From the NCBI GenBank assembly GCA_964636675.1, contig CAZWUO010000019.1:1-31516 (forward strand): a stretch of DNA of 31,516 nt, written 5' to 3'. Positions 1 through 9,169 of the stretch are shown here, one piece after another. Source of the DNA: JALUUH01 sp964636675. GTDB lineage: Bacteria > Pseudomonadota > Gammaproteobacteria > S012-40. Each line of letters opens with the position of its first letter. The first letter of the stretch is position 1. Made by a program: the position numbers and the translations under genes. Under the pieces are notes generated by a model, which was not told the DNA's origin, searched no databases, and saw only the letters and a list, made by a program, of their open reading frames with translations.

Positions 1-1241
1 GAGGGTAAGCTGCCACTGGTAGAGGTAAAGATGCTAACGCATTTGTCATAGCTCCGAGCAAAACTTTTTACGCACAACGCTAACAATTGATCAAGGCGCT
101 GCATTGATGCATCCCAATCGTGATTAGATACAACACGTTGCCGACCGGCCACGGAGATTTTTTCACGCTCACCATGATCAAAAAGCTTAATAATCGCGGT
201 TGCATATTCTTCGGGATTTTTTGCTACCAGAAAGTGCTTATCAGCTTCCGCATCAACCCCACCCGCAGCTTGAGGGCTAGTCACAACGGGAACCCCCATG
301 GCCATAGCCTCCAAAATCTTATTCTGCGTACCCCTCGCAATATTTAATGGAGCAATATTGACCGCAGACTTGAGAATAGAGGGACGTACATCCGGAACCG
401 AACCCGTTACGGTGACACCCGGTATATCACCTAATTTTTTTACCGCTGGCGATGGGTTTGCCCCAACAATAGTCAACTTTACCTTCGGTTTTTTTTGTTT
501 TAGCAACGGAAGTGTGTTGTTACAAAAATCAAACATGGCCTGCTGATTCGGATAATAGTCCATTCGACCAATAAAACTAATGGTTTCTGACTCGTATTGC
601 GTCCCATCCGGCTGGAAAAAATCGTAATCTACACCGTTGGGAAACCAAAAAGTATTTGGCGTTATCTGATAACTATCAAGCGTTTCCTTTTCCGCCTTAG
701 TTGTACATGAGCAAAAATCAAATTTCTGTGCCAAACGTTTCTCGGCACGTTGCATTTTACTGCCCTCTAACCAATACCCAACGGACAACGGAAACCTGCG
801 AAACTTGCTGTACTCTAACCATTTTTGCGAGTCCATATCTCCGAAATCGAGAATTTTAGGGATTCCTTTCACATCTTCAACATACTGAGCCACTGAAGAG
901 CAATGCACAAAGATCAAATCATACGACTTACTCTTCAGCTCATTTTGGATAGTTTGTTTTAATTCAGGAGAATAGAAATAGCCCATTGACGAAGGTTCGT
1001 TGGTCATTAAACGGGAAATCATCCGAGCATTTGCAATACCGCTATTGATTTTCTGCATATAGTATTTATCGCAGAAAGCTTCCAATCCTCGGCCTTCTTC
1101 TGCTTCGTCACTCGATCGAACAATCGACGCTACGGTGACATGATGATTCTTGCTCAGGTGTTTAATCATATTAAACGGACGAATTTTTCCGCCGCGTTTA
1201 GGTGGAAAAGGAAAACGATGACAAACATATAAAATATTCAT
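1..1241 (-). CDS. XrtA-associated GT4-like glycosyltransferase (TIGR03087-type), 3' end outside window
   Basis: Translation of the minus strand gives 413 codons with no stop before the window edge, so the C-terminus is missing. The protein begins MNILYVCHRFPFPPKRGGK, the N-terminal nucleotide-sugar/acceptor fold start typical of the PEP-CTERM/EpsH-associated sugar transferase family often called Stp1. A GT4 C-terminal half follows, with FIGRMDYYPNQQAM and the donor-site stretch RGTQNKILEAMAMGVPVV. It presumably adds a sugar to the lipid-linked repeat at the cytoplasmic face. Its ATG overlaps the upstream amidotransferase stop by four bases (ATGA, 1238-1241), which implies translational coupling and membership of the same operon. 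The family is usually about 400 residues, so probably only a short tail is lost. Donor and acceptor sugars cannot be told from sequence. Confidence 0.88.
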   Translation of the reverse strand, partial: MNILYVCHRFPFPPKRGGKIRPFNMIKHLSKNHHVTVASIVRSSDEAEEGRGLEAFCDKYYMQKINSGIANARMISRLMTNEPSSMGYFYSPELKQTIQNELKSKSYDLIFVHCSSVAQYVEDVKGIPKILDFGDMDSQKWLEYSKFRRFPLSVGYWLEGSKMQRAEKRLAQKFDFCSCTTKAEKETLDSYQITPNTFWFPNGVDYDFFQPDGTQYESETISFIGRMDYYPNQQAMFDFCNNTLPLLKQKKPKVKLTIVGANPSPAVKKLGDIPGVTVTGSVPDVRPSILKSAVNIAPLNIARGTQNKILEAMAMGVPVVTSPQAAGGVDAEADKHFLVAKNPEEYATAIIKLFDHGEREKISVAGRQRVVSNHDWDASMQRLDQLLALCVKSFARSYDKCVSIFTSTSGSLP

Positions 1242-3169
1242 ACCAATTCCCTTCTCAATTCATCCGTCAAATCGTTGGCCGAAGTTCCATCTAGATACAT
1301 TTTTGCCCATATTTCAAAATTCATCAGTGATTGCAAATGATCAGTATGATCTTCCTTATTTGACTCGTGTGCTTTAATCGTTTCATCAACCACCCTCCAA
1401 TCAAATACGCCACGCCTCTCAATTGACTGTTTGGATAAAATAGTTTTCATCAGCGGTGCTAACTCTTCTTTTAACCAAGCACCCATAGGCGCCCCGAAAC
1501 CACGTTTTTTACGATGTAATATTTCGTCTGGCAGGGTTCCTTTTAAAGCCTTTTTTAAAATACTTTTAAGCATCTTGCCTTTAATCTTGTAGTGTGAAGG
1601 CATTCTCATCGCAAGATCAACTAATCGATCATCTAACAAGGGCACTCTACATTCAAGAGAAGTGGCCATGGTCATTTTATCGGTAAGCATCAATAAATCA
1701 TCGGGAAGCTGTGTTAGCAAATCGACCTGAAAAAGTCTATCAACACCTTGTGCTTTAGCACTAGCGTGAAAGGCTTGCGCAAGCGCATCATAATCATGCA
1801 TTTGCGATCTCTTTAATAACTGACTAATAACATCCTTGTTAAATACCTGCACATAGTTGCGATAACGTTCTTCGAATGATAACTCATTCGAGAGAATGAA
1901 GCTTCTGGCGTAGCGCGATAAATTTAACAAAGCTGAATGTCTATCAGCAGGCAGCTTGTTAGCCAGCGGCGCCAGTATAGATTTTCTCATCCATTGAGGA
2001 ATTTTATTGTAGTAGTTGCCGTAGTATTCACCTAGGTAGCGACGATAGCCTCCAAACAACTCATCCCCTCCTACACCGGATAAGATAACCGTCACATCTT
2101 GCCGCGCAAATTGCGCGACTAAATACGTTGTGATAAAAGCAGCATCCGCTATCGGCTCATCCAGATGCCATATTAACTTAGGCAACAATTCAACAACATC
2201 GGGTCGAACTAATATTTCTCTATGCTCGGTTGCATACAGTTCCGCCACTTTTTTTGCATAAGGTAGCTCATTATAGAACTTACTTCCCTTGCCCGTGTCA
2301 AAACCAATTGAATAGGTTTTTATCGGTATATTGCTTTGTTTTGCCATTAACGCGACGATACTACTCGAATCAATCCCACCGCTTAAAAACGCCCCTAAAG
2401 GCACATCACTGACCATTTGCGAAACCACACATTCATGCAAACACTCGAGTACTTTTTCCGCCCACTGGTCTTCAGACAAAGAAAAATCAGGCTCAGCCTG
2501 AAACTTCCAAAAGTTACGTTGGGTTAATTTTCCCTCATCAGATGTGAGCAGAGTCGCGGCTGGTAGTTTTTTAATGCCGTTAAACATCGTCAGCGGCGTT
2601 GGCACATAACCCAGCTGTAAATACTGATTCAAAGCCGAATAATCAATATCTCTTGAAACTCCGGAAACCTCGAGAATAGATTTAACTTCTGATGAAAAAA
2701 TCAATTTATCTTGATCTTGGAAATAATAAATAGGCTTGATACCCAATTTATCTCTACCAATTAACAATCGTCGTTTTTTTTCATCCCATACTGCAAAAGC
2801 ATACATACCGTTAAGATGATCAACTAAATCGTCACCATATTCTTCGTATAAATGAAGAATAACCTCTGAGTCACTCCCCGTCTTAAAGCGGTGGCCTTTT
2901 TCCTTTAGTTTTTCACGCGTCTCTTGGAAATTATAAATTTCACCATTGCAAATAAGCCAGATAGAGTTATCTTCATTAGATATCGGCTGATGCCCAAGCT
3001 CTAAATCAATGATGGAAAGTCTTCGTTGACCAAAATAGATACCATCACCAATGTATTCCCCATCATCATCCGGCCCGCGGTGCGATGTTACCGCACCCAT
3101 TTTTTTGATGGTTTGAGAAGCATTATCCAATCGCCCCTTGAACATCAAGATTCCGTGAATTCCACACAT
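1238..3169 (-). CDS. asnB: asparagine synthase-like glutamine amidotransferase in the EPS operon
   Basis: 643 residues with the two-domain class II amidotransferase layout. The N-terminal glutaminase has nucleophile Cys2 (MCGIHG), RRLSIID near 49-55 and CNGEIYN near 74-80. The C-terminal synthetase domain has the ATP pyrophosphate loop SGGIDSS at 263-269. Glutamine-derived ammonia would be passed to an adenylated carboxylate. In a polysaccharide operon with uronic-acid genes nearby, the likely acceptor is a sugar carboxylate rather than free aspartate; this is inference. One catalytic motif is unusual: SGVGGDE at 364-370 has Val where E. coli AsnB has Glu (SGEG). It lies 33 bp after the related amidotransferase gene and overlaps the next glycosyltransferase start by 4 bp. 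The family call is firm, the substrate is not. Confidence 0.9.
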   Translation of the reverse strand: MCGIHGILMFKGRLDNASQTIKKMGAVTSHRGPDDDGEYIGDGIYFGQRRLSIIDLELGHQPISNEDNSIWLICNGEIYNFQETREKLKEKGHRFKTGSDSEVILHLYEEYGDDLVDHLNGMYAFAVWDEKKRRLLIGRDKLGIKPIYYFQDQDKLIFSSEVKSILEVSGVSRDIDYSALNQYLQLGYVPTPLTMFNGIKKLPAATLLTSDEGKLTQRNFWKFQAEPDFSLSEDQWAEKVLECLHECVVSQMVSDVPLGAFLSGGIDSSSIVALMAKQSNIPIKTYSIGFDTGKGSKFYNELPYAKKVAELYATEHREILVRPDVVELLPKLIWHLDEPIADAAFITTYLVAQFARQDVTVILSGVGGDELFGGYRRYLGEYYGNYYNKIPQWMRKSILAPLANKLPADRHSALLNLSRYARSFILSNELSFEERYRNYVQVFNKDVISQLLKRSQMHDYDALAQAFHASAKAQGVDRLFQVDLLTQLPDDLLMLTDKMTMATSLECRVPLLDDRLVDLAMRMPSHYKIKGKMLKSILKKALKGTLPDEILHRKKRGFGAPMGAWLKEELAPLMKTILSKQSIERRGVFDWRVVDETIKAHESNKEDHTDHLQSLMNFEIWAKMYLDGTSANDLTDELRRELV

Positions 3170-3202
3170 GGTTTTAGTTATTCTCTTTCGTGATATTTTT
3201 CA

Positions 3203-5089
3203 TCACACTTGTCTCTGAAACGCATCAAACATAAGTAAAGACCAAATCGATGCACTGTAGTCACGAACTCCGGATTGATGCTGAGAAACCAAATGCTCGA
3301 TATATTTCATATTAAAAAACCCTGATTCACGCATCGGCTCGCCCAGCAGAGCATCTCTCACTCTCTGCTTCAATGGCCCCCTAAACCAGTCGGCCAACGG
3401 AACGGCAAAACCCATTTTTTTTCTATACAGAACATCATGAGGTAAATACGGTTCCATCGTTTTTTTCAAAATATATTTTGTTTGTTGTCCATTGAGTTTT
3501 AAATCAGGATTTAATCCACTCACCCATTCTATGAGTCGATAATCCAAAAGAGGCGCTCTCACTTCTAAAGAATTTGCCATGCTCGCTCTATCCACCTTCG
3601 TCAAGATATCGCCGACCAAATAGGTTTTTAAATCTAAATATTGGATTAAAGAAAGCGGGTCTTTAGATTGCAGATTTTTAGCATGACCTCTGAAAACATT
3701 AACGGCATTATAATCACCAATTAGTTTTCTAAGCTTGGTAGAAAACAACTGGCGTCGCATATCATCATTTACAATAGAAATCGTATGCATGTAAGCTGCT
3801 ATGCTATCTCTGCTCAAAGCTTGGAAGGTTGCTTTTCCGCGCAAAAATTGCGGTGCCCAGTCTAGCTTAGGATAAACTTTCCCCAGAAAACCAAAGACTA
3901 GCGCACGCATACTATAAGGTAAAACAGAACGGATTTTTTCCTCGTTCATATGCCATCTATGCCGATTATACCCTGAAAAATATTCGTCTGCACCATCGCC
4001 AGACAACGCTACGGTGACATGTTTTTTCGCCAGTTCGCAAACACGATACGTGGGAAGAGCAGAACTATCGGCATAAGGCTCATCATATATTCCTGCCAAC
4101 TTATCAATTAAATCAAAATCATCAGGGTCAATATTTTCTACATAATGATGGGTGTGATAACGCTCAGCAACCATCTGAGCAAATTCTGATTCATTAAACT
4201 TTGCACTGGAAAATGATATTGAGCATGTATTTACAGGTTCTTCTGAAAATTCTGCCATCATCGCAACCACCGCGCTCGAATCCACCCCCCCTGATAAAAA
4301 TGCACCAAGAGGAACCTCAGATATCATTCTGGCTTGAACAGTATCTTTAAATCGAGCGATCAATTCGTCCCGAGCATCACTCTCTGATAATTGACTTGGT
4401 GTATTAAAAGGTATGTCCCAATATTCTTTAGGCTCCTTTAATGAGCCTCCTTGGCGTAAACACAACGTATGCGCAGGCGGAAGCTTAAATATTTTTTTAT
4501 ATATAGTTTTGGGATCAGGTATGTAACCAAATGCAAAATAGTCTTCTATTGCTAAGGGATCAATTTCCTTTTCGATGAGAGGATGTGCATACAAGGCTTT
4601 TAGCTCGGAAGAAAAAATAAATAACCCATTTGCCAACAACGAATAATGCAACGGTTTTTTACCTAGTCGATCTCGCGCAAGAAATAATTTTTTTTGGTTT
4701 CTGTCCCATAAACCAAATGCAAACATTCCCTGAAATCGCTTAACACATTCCTCACCCCATTCCTCCCACGCGTGCACGATAACTTCGGTATCACTGTGGG
4801 TTTTAAACTGGTGTCCGAAGGACTTTAGCTCTTCGCTGAGTTCAGGAAAATTATATATTTCCCCATTGTAAGTGACAACGACACTTCCATCTTCATTACA
4901 TAATGGCTGCTGCCCAGAGGATAAGTCGATAATTGATAATCGTCTATGAGCCAAGCCGATACCCGGCTCAGTATGAATACCCCCTTCATCCGGGCCACGA
5001 TGAAACTGGGTCTCATTCATTCGAGATAACAACTCTCGATCAATTTCTCTTTGCCCTTTTAAGTCAAAAATACCGGTAATTCCACACAT
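3203..5089 (-). CDS. exosortase A system-associated amidotransferase 1 (TIGR03108-type)
   Basis: 628 residues, the usual size for this asparagine-synthase-like family that travels with XrtA. Cys2 (MCGITG) is the glutaminase nucleophile, followed by RRLSIID (49-55) and YNGEIYN (74-80). The synthetase domain has SGGVDSS at 266-272 and an intact acidic motif SGDGADE at 363-369. It should use glutamine and ATP to form an amide in the cytoplasm, probably on a sugar of the repeat unit or its precursor. It resembles the adjacent 643-residue protein along its whole length, so the pair looks like diverged paralogues. A 121-bp gap separates it from the upstream glycosyltransferase and no clear terminator was seen there. 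The exact acceptor is unknown. Confidence 0.92.
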   Translation of the reverse strand: MCGITGIFDLKGQREIDRELLSRMNETQFHRGPDEGGIHTEPGIGLAHRRLSIIDLSSGQQPLCNEDGSVVVTYNGEIYNFPELSEELKSFGHQFKTHSDTEVIVHAWEEWGEECVKRFQGMFAFGLWDRNQKKLFLARDRLGKKPLHYSLLANGLFIFSSELKALYAHPLIEKEIDPLAIEDYFAFGYIPDPKTIYKKIFKLPPAHTLCLRQGGSLKEPKEYWDIPFNTPSQLSESDARDELIARFKDTVQARMISEVPLGAFLSGGVDSSAVVAMMAEFSEEPVNTCSISFSSAKFNESEFAQMVAERYHTHHYVENIDPDDFDLIDKLAGIYDEPYADSSALPTYRVCELAKKHVTVALSGDGADEYFSGYNRHRWHMNEEKIRSVLPYSMRALVFGFLGKVYPKLDWAPQFLRGKATFQALSRDSIAAYMHTISIVNDDMRRQLFSTKLRKLIGDYNAVNVFRGHAKNLQSKDPLSLIQYLDLKTYLVGDILTKVDRASMANSLEVRAPLLDYRLIEWVSGLNPDLKLNGQQTKYILKKTMEPYLPHDVLYRKKMGFAVPLADWFRGPLKQRVRDALLGEPMRESGFFNMKYIEHLVSQHQSGVRDYSASIWSLLMFDAFQRQV

Positions 5090-5210
5090 CTAAGTTATTA
5101 ATTCCTTTTATTCTATTACTAGATAATACTTGAATCAGCCAATATTGAAAAAAATTTATTTTCTATTCATGTCGCTATGGAAGAATCACATCTGTTATTA
5201 AGGTATACCA

Positions 5211-6347
5211 TTAGCCTAATAATTCGTCATAAACTCTCAGGTAACTCTCTACCATTTTATCGATACTAAACTCCTTCTGTACTCTCGCTCTGCCAGCACT
5301 TCCGTGTTGTTCAATTTTTTTAGGGATTTCCACATACATTTTTATCGCCTGAGCAATGGCTAGAGGGTTTGCGGCTTCAACCAACCGTCCCGTAACACCA
5401 TCTTCTACCAACTCGGGATTTCCACCCACATCTGTAGCAATCACCGGCAAACTACAAGACATTGCCTCAAGTATCGTATTCGACACACCTTCATTCAAAG
5501 AAGGTAATATAAAAATATCAAACAAATTGAGCAGTTTGGGTATATCATTCCTAGCGCCTGCTAAAAACACATCATCTTCCAGTTTTTCAGTTTTGATTAT
5601 ATCTTCAAGCACGTTTTTCTCTGGACCATCACCGACAATAACTAAACCTATCTTACTTCTATCACTTGGCTCAGCTTCAATCATTTTAATAAAAGCCAGC
5701 AATAATATCTTTTGATTCTTTATTGGCTGTATTCTACCCACCGCCCCCACGATAATTCGACGAGTATTCCAGCATTCAGGCAACCCAGGCAAACTGCCTT
5801 TTTGAGCACAATGCTCAAACTTTTTGGTGTCCACACCATTGTACAACTGATATATTTTTGCTTTGGGTATACCTACTGTATGAACAAGCCATTGCTCTAA
5901 ATTTTTAGACAACGGCACAACCTTTTGTGTTAATCGCAAAATACACCGCCGAATGAAATTTCTTTTTTTATTTACTCCTTCAATATCATCCATGTCCCTA
6001 CCATGCTCACTGTGAACCCTATATTGCACCCCCGCTAGAGCCGCAATCAGCTGCACTTCCATCGTTCCATAATTTTTTGTATGAACAATATCTGGAGAAA
6101 TTTTCTTGAAAATCCGATAAAGTTTTGGGTAAAAACTGAAATCCTTACCTTCTTTTTTTTTCAATTCAAAAATTTCAATATCGTCTCTTAGAATTCTCTG
6201 TGAAAACACTGTTGATTCGGTCATACATATAATAACATGACGATATCTCTCTCTCGGCATATAGTTAATCAAGTTCACAAGTCCATTTTCAAGACCGCCA
6301 ACCGCCAATCTATGTATTACATGCGCGACCAAAGGTGGCTTATTCAC
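5211..6347 (-). CDS. XrtA-associated GT4 glycosyltransferase (TIGR03088-type)
   Basis: 378 residues with a full GT-B fold. The N-terminus has VAHVIHRLAVGGLENGLVNL, the glycine-rich acceptor-domain start of the PEP-CTERM-associated family often called Stp2. The C-terminal donor domain has VGRIQPIKNQ and NEGVSNTILEAMSCSLPV, containing the E-x7-E donor-binding motif of GT4 enzymes. It should transfer a nucleotide-linked sugar to the growing lipid-linked oligosaccharide in the cytoplasm. The start is GTG at 6347, inside the last codons of xrtA, giving an 8-bp overlap and likely translational coupling. This xrtA-then-transferase-then-amidotransferase order is a common arrangement of the system. 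The sugar added cannot be predicted. Confidence 0.93.
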   Translation of the reverse strand: MNKPPLVAHVIHRLAVGGLENGLVNLINYMPRERYRHVIICMTESTVFSQRILRDDIEIFELKKKEGKDFSFYPKLYRIFKKISPDIVHTKNYGTMEVQLIAALAGVQYRVHSEHGRDMDDIEGVNKKRNFIRRCILRLTQKVVPLSKNLEQWLVHTVGIPKAKIYQLYNGVDTKKFEHCAQKGSLPGLPECWNTRRIIVGAVGRIQPIKNQKILLLAFIKMIEAEPSDRSKIGLVIVGDGPEKNVLEDIIKTEKLEDDVFLAGARNDIPKLLNLFDIFILPSLNEGVSNTILEAMSCSLPVIATDVGGNPELVEDGVTGRLVEAANPLAIAQAIKMYVEIPKKIEQHGSAGRARVQKEFSIDKMVESYLRVYDELLG

Positions 6348-7890
6348 TTTTTAACTCTATATTTTTAATAGCGCTTATTAATGCAGAAAAACTATTATTT
6401 ACAAACGCTGACAAAACTATTAAGGATTCCTCATTTGCACTAACAATAGGCGTAGCAAACACAACAACAGACGCAGATTTGTCTCCTCCCCAAAGTATTG
6501 CTTTGGCTTGAATTAGTTTTGCTTCGTATTTATCGATCACAGCCCCCCCATCTAAAATATTATAATAGGTAATCAATAATTCCTGATTGCGAGACCACAC
6601 CTTAATAACAGGTAAAACTATCTTTTTTTCTGCAACTACAAATTCGTTCTCAAAACTATCTACTATACGCCATTCGTCAATTTCGGGTTCAACCATAACA
6701 TTAGCTGAAGTTATTAGTTCCGCCCCTTCACGCTGCCATACATAATGACCTATATATAACTGTACACTTTGCTCACCCTTGGTAAAGTAAAAACTATTTT
6801 CACTATCTAAACCTTTATATTTAGGTTTCCATGAGGTAAGCAACTTATTTTGAAAACTCCAGCTATCAACCATAGGCGAGGCAATAACGGCAGCATCAAA
6901 AGCTACTTCGTCGCTCAATGTATATATACGCAAAGGTGCGATAGATGAAAGAATAAAAATTAACAGCGTTACTTGGATCAGCTTTTTTTTGTTAACAACA
7001 ATTTTATTTCTAACTAATTCATTAGGAATTGCTTCTATATTAATGGAATCCCGCCAGAAAGACCCAATATAAAACATAGCACCTATGACAATTCCAAAAA
7101 AAACCCAACCATACAATAAATGATCAACGCCAGTAGCTAATTCCATATTACTAAAATGCCCAATCATGACAATCGTAAATGCACGTAAACCATTTGCTAT
7201 AATGGGCACAAAAATAGAGAATAAAATAAATACCGTTCGCTTCAAGTAGCTTGTATAGTTTAGATACGCGTATAAAAGCCCCAAGGTAAACGATGCAATA
7301 AGGTAACGAACACCACTACAAGCCTCAACCACTGACCAGTTACCGGTTGGCAGCTGAAAAAATGTACCCTCTCGATAAATTGGAATGCCCGTCAGCTGAA
7401 CCATTGCAACCGTGAAATCCGCTGTAAAGTCTATTAAGAATGGTACGAGCCCCTCACCCATTGGTACTGCCAAAAGAAGAAAAAATAGCGGAAAGCCAAT
7501 CTGTTTTGCGACCTGTATACCTAACAAAGCTAAAACGACAACAGGGATCATTAAAACAAGTGTCAATTGCTGTATAAGAAGAACACCGATAGAATAAGAA
7601 ACATACCAAAAAACACTTAATATCGGCAATATAAGTAGAAATTTTGGCTCAGGACAAGGACTTAATATTGCTAAGATATGCCTTTTTTGCCAAACCAACC
7701 AGATGGCGATAGGAAGAATCAAATAACCGTGCGCATAAGTGCCGGAACGATTCCAAATCGATATTATCGATAGTGTAGTAGGGAGATAGAGTATTAATAA
7801 TGTTATTATAGATACTGCAACAATAACAACTAACTGGCTCCATTGCATTTTTGTTTGTTGAATGAATCTGTTCATCAGCTGAAACCACAT
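6340..7890 (-). CDS. xrtA: exosortase A with C-terminal EpsI domain
   Basis: 516-residue inner-membrane protein. Residues about 20-280 form multiple hydrophobic segments with the exosortase signature: WNRSGTYAHGYLI (46-58), Cys191 in VVEACSGVRYL, Arg236 in IANGLRAF and His257 in GVDHLLYGW. Cys, Arg and His are the proposed catalytic triad of this sortase-like protease/transpeptidase, which cleaves proteins at a C-terminal PEP motif. After a last membrane segment (about 304-320) comes a roughly 200-residue periplasmic EpsI-type domain, the fusion usual for XrtA. A PEP-CTERM substrate is encoded at 16827-17561. The ATG at 7890 has no obvious ribosome binding site; Met6 is an alternative start. 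A 157-bp gap precedes the gene; it overlaps the next gene by 8 bp. Confidence 0.96.
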   Translation of the reverse strand: MWFQLMNRFIQQTKMQWSQLVVIVAVSIITLLILYLPTTLSIISIWNRSGTYAHGYLILPIAIWLVWQKRHILAILSPCPEPKFLLILPILSVFWYVSYSIGVLLIQQLTLVLMIPVVVLALLGIQVAKQIGFPLFFLLLAVPMGEGLVPFLIDFTADFTVAMVQLTGIPIYREGTFFQLPTGNWSVVEACSGVRYLIASFTLGLLYAYLNYTSYLKRTVFILFSIFVPIIANGLRAFTIVMIGHFSNMELATGVDHLLYGWVFFGIVIGAMFYIGSFWRDSINIEAIPNELVRNKIVVNKKKLIQVTLLIFILSSIAPLRIYTLSDEVAFDAAVIASPMVDSWSFQNKLLTSWKPKYKGLDSENSFYFTKGEQSVQLYIGHYVWQREGAELITSANVMVEPEIDEWRIVDSFENEFVVAEKKIVLPVIKVWSRNQELLITYYNILDGGAVIDKYEAKLIQAKAILWGGDKSASVVVFATPIVSANEESLIVLSAFVNNSFSALISAIKNIELKSE

Positions 7891-8047
7891 AAGAAAAATT
7901 CATGTGATTTTTTTAAATTAGCATTCCACTCCCGGGCAGCCACAATACATTCTCTTATTATTTTTACAAACAAAGCAAGACCTATATGTTCAAAAAAATT
8001 TCGCTTAAATTATCAACAAGAATCTCTTCTTCAAATTATACTCACAG

Positions 8048-9073
8048 CTATCCTAAATATTTAACCACATGTGGCCCAATTATCTTAGTTGTCCAAAATG
8101 GCATTTTTTTCCATGCATTAATAAACATCGCATATTTAGGATTTGTAGGACTAATATTAGGGATTGCCTTTGCATTAACCAAGTAATATTCATAATTCAA
8201 TACTTCCGGCTCAAACCCCCAGTTTTTCTTGAAACTATAAGGCCCGGTTCCTACCTTACTGCGACCATAATCAAACCATTTCATACCTCTTTCACAAGAT
8301 AAACGCATTAATTCCCAATACATAAAATCATGCGCTTTATATTGCCGCGCTAATGCACTTGCACCCGCATAATAAGGCAAAACTTCATCACGAAAATAAA
8401 AGTTCATTACGCTCGATACCAATTGACCATCTTTATAAATTGAAAGCACGTCACAGTCTTGCTGAAAAATATCTTTTAGGATATGAAACAATTTTCTTGG
8501 AAAAACAGGCGTTCCTAAACCATGAAGACTATAGGCATATGATTCATAAAACCTATCGATATCCTCGTCCCACTCACTATTCAATCCGGCCTTTATACCT
8601 TTACGCACCACCGCTCTTTGTTTGCGAGGAATATTTGACATGTTTTTCTCAACATCACTATCGATCTCTTTACGAAAACGAGCATATATATCGTTTTTAA
8701 CTAAAAAGTCATTATGCTGTTGTTTAATAGTTCGTAGCTCCAAATAATCGACATTTAACTCTTTCGCTAATGAAGTCGCTTTTGCAGTCAATAAATCAAA
8801 TGCGGTGTCATTTTTTGCAATGATACCGCCATAAACAAAAAAAGGCAGGGAAATAAGCGAATTACCGAAAAGTTTGCTTTTCACTTGGCCAAGCGGCAAA
8901 ATGCCGCTAATCCCTTCTTTATCTTCAACATAATAGAAATACATTGGATGCCCATAAGTTCGCTCCAACACTTCTTTCCACTCAGCACGATGAAAAAAAG
9001 TTGCCTCGGGCTGATCAAACACAAAGTTATTCCATAGCGTTATTTCATTTTTTGTGAGTAGCTTAACTTGCAT
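8048..9073 (-). CDS. FemAB family XrtA/PEP-CTERM system-associated protein
   Basis: 341 residues resembling the TIGR03019-type FemAB/GNAT-fold proteins that co-occur with exosortase A. Recognisable stretches are the N-terminal ATFFHRAEWKEVLERTYGH and the C-terminal WFDYGRSKVGTGPYSFKK, typical of this acyl or aminoacyl transferase-like group. FemAB relatives transfer amino acids from tRNA to peptidoglycan precursors. In this family the substrate is unknown; a role in modifying the polysaccharide or its protein partner is inference. No signal peptide, so probably cytoplasmic. The ATG at 9073 has a good ribosome binding site (AGGAAA, about six bases upstream). It lies between the deacetylase and xrtA, as in many XrtA loci. 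Confidence 0.9.
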   Translation of the reverse strand: MQVKLLTKNEITLWNNFVFDQPEATFFHRAEWKEVLERTYGHPMYFYYVEDKEGISGILPLGQVKSKLFGNSLISLPFFVYGGIIAKNDTAFDLLTAKATSLAKELNVDYLELRTIKQQHNDFLVKNDIYARFRKEIDSDVEKNMSNIPRKQRAVVRKGIKAGLNSEWDEDIDRFYESYAYSLHGLGTPVFPRKLFHILKDIFQQDCDVLSIYKDGQLVSSVMNFYFRDEVLPYYAGASALARQYKAHDFMYWELMRLSCERGMKWFDYGRSKVGTGPYSFKKNWGFEPEVLNYEYYLVNAKAIPNISPTNPKYAMFINAWKKMPFWTTKIIGPHVVKYLG

Positions 9074-9169
9074 GGTATTTCCTACTAAAAAGAAGTATAC
9101 GATTCAACCAAAAACCCAGACATCAAGCTGGAGTAAGCCAACAAAATTGGCCCAATACAGACATCTCGT

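Noticed and set aside
120..546. Two plus-strand frames of 75 and 82 codons near the left edge
   Set aside because: They are antisense to the truncated glycosyltransferase, whose minus-strand translation carries clear GT4 motifs throughout.
8353..8700. 115-codon plus-strand frame rich in His and Tyr
   Set aside because: It is antisense to the FemAB gene, with odd composition and no ribosome binding site of note.
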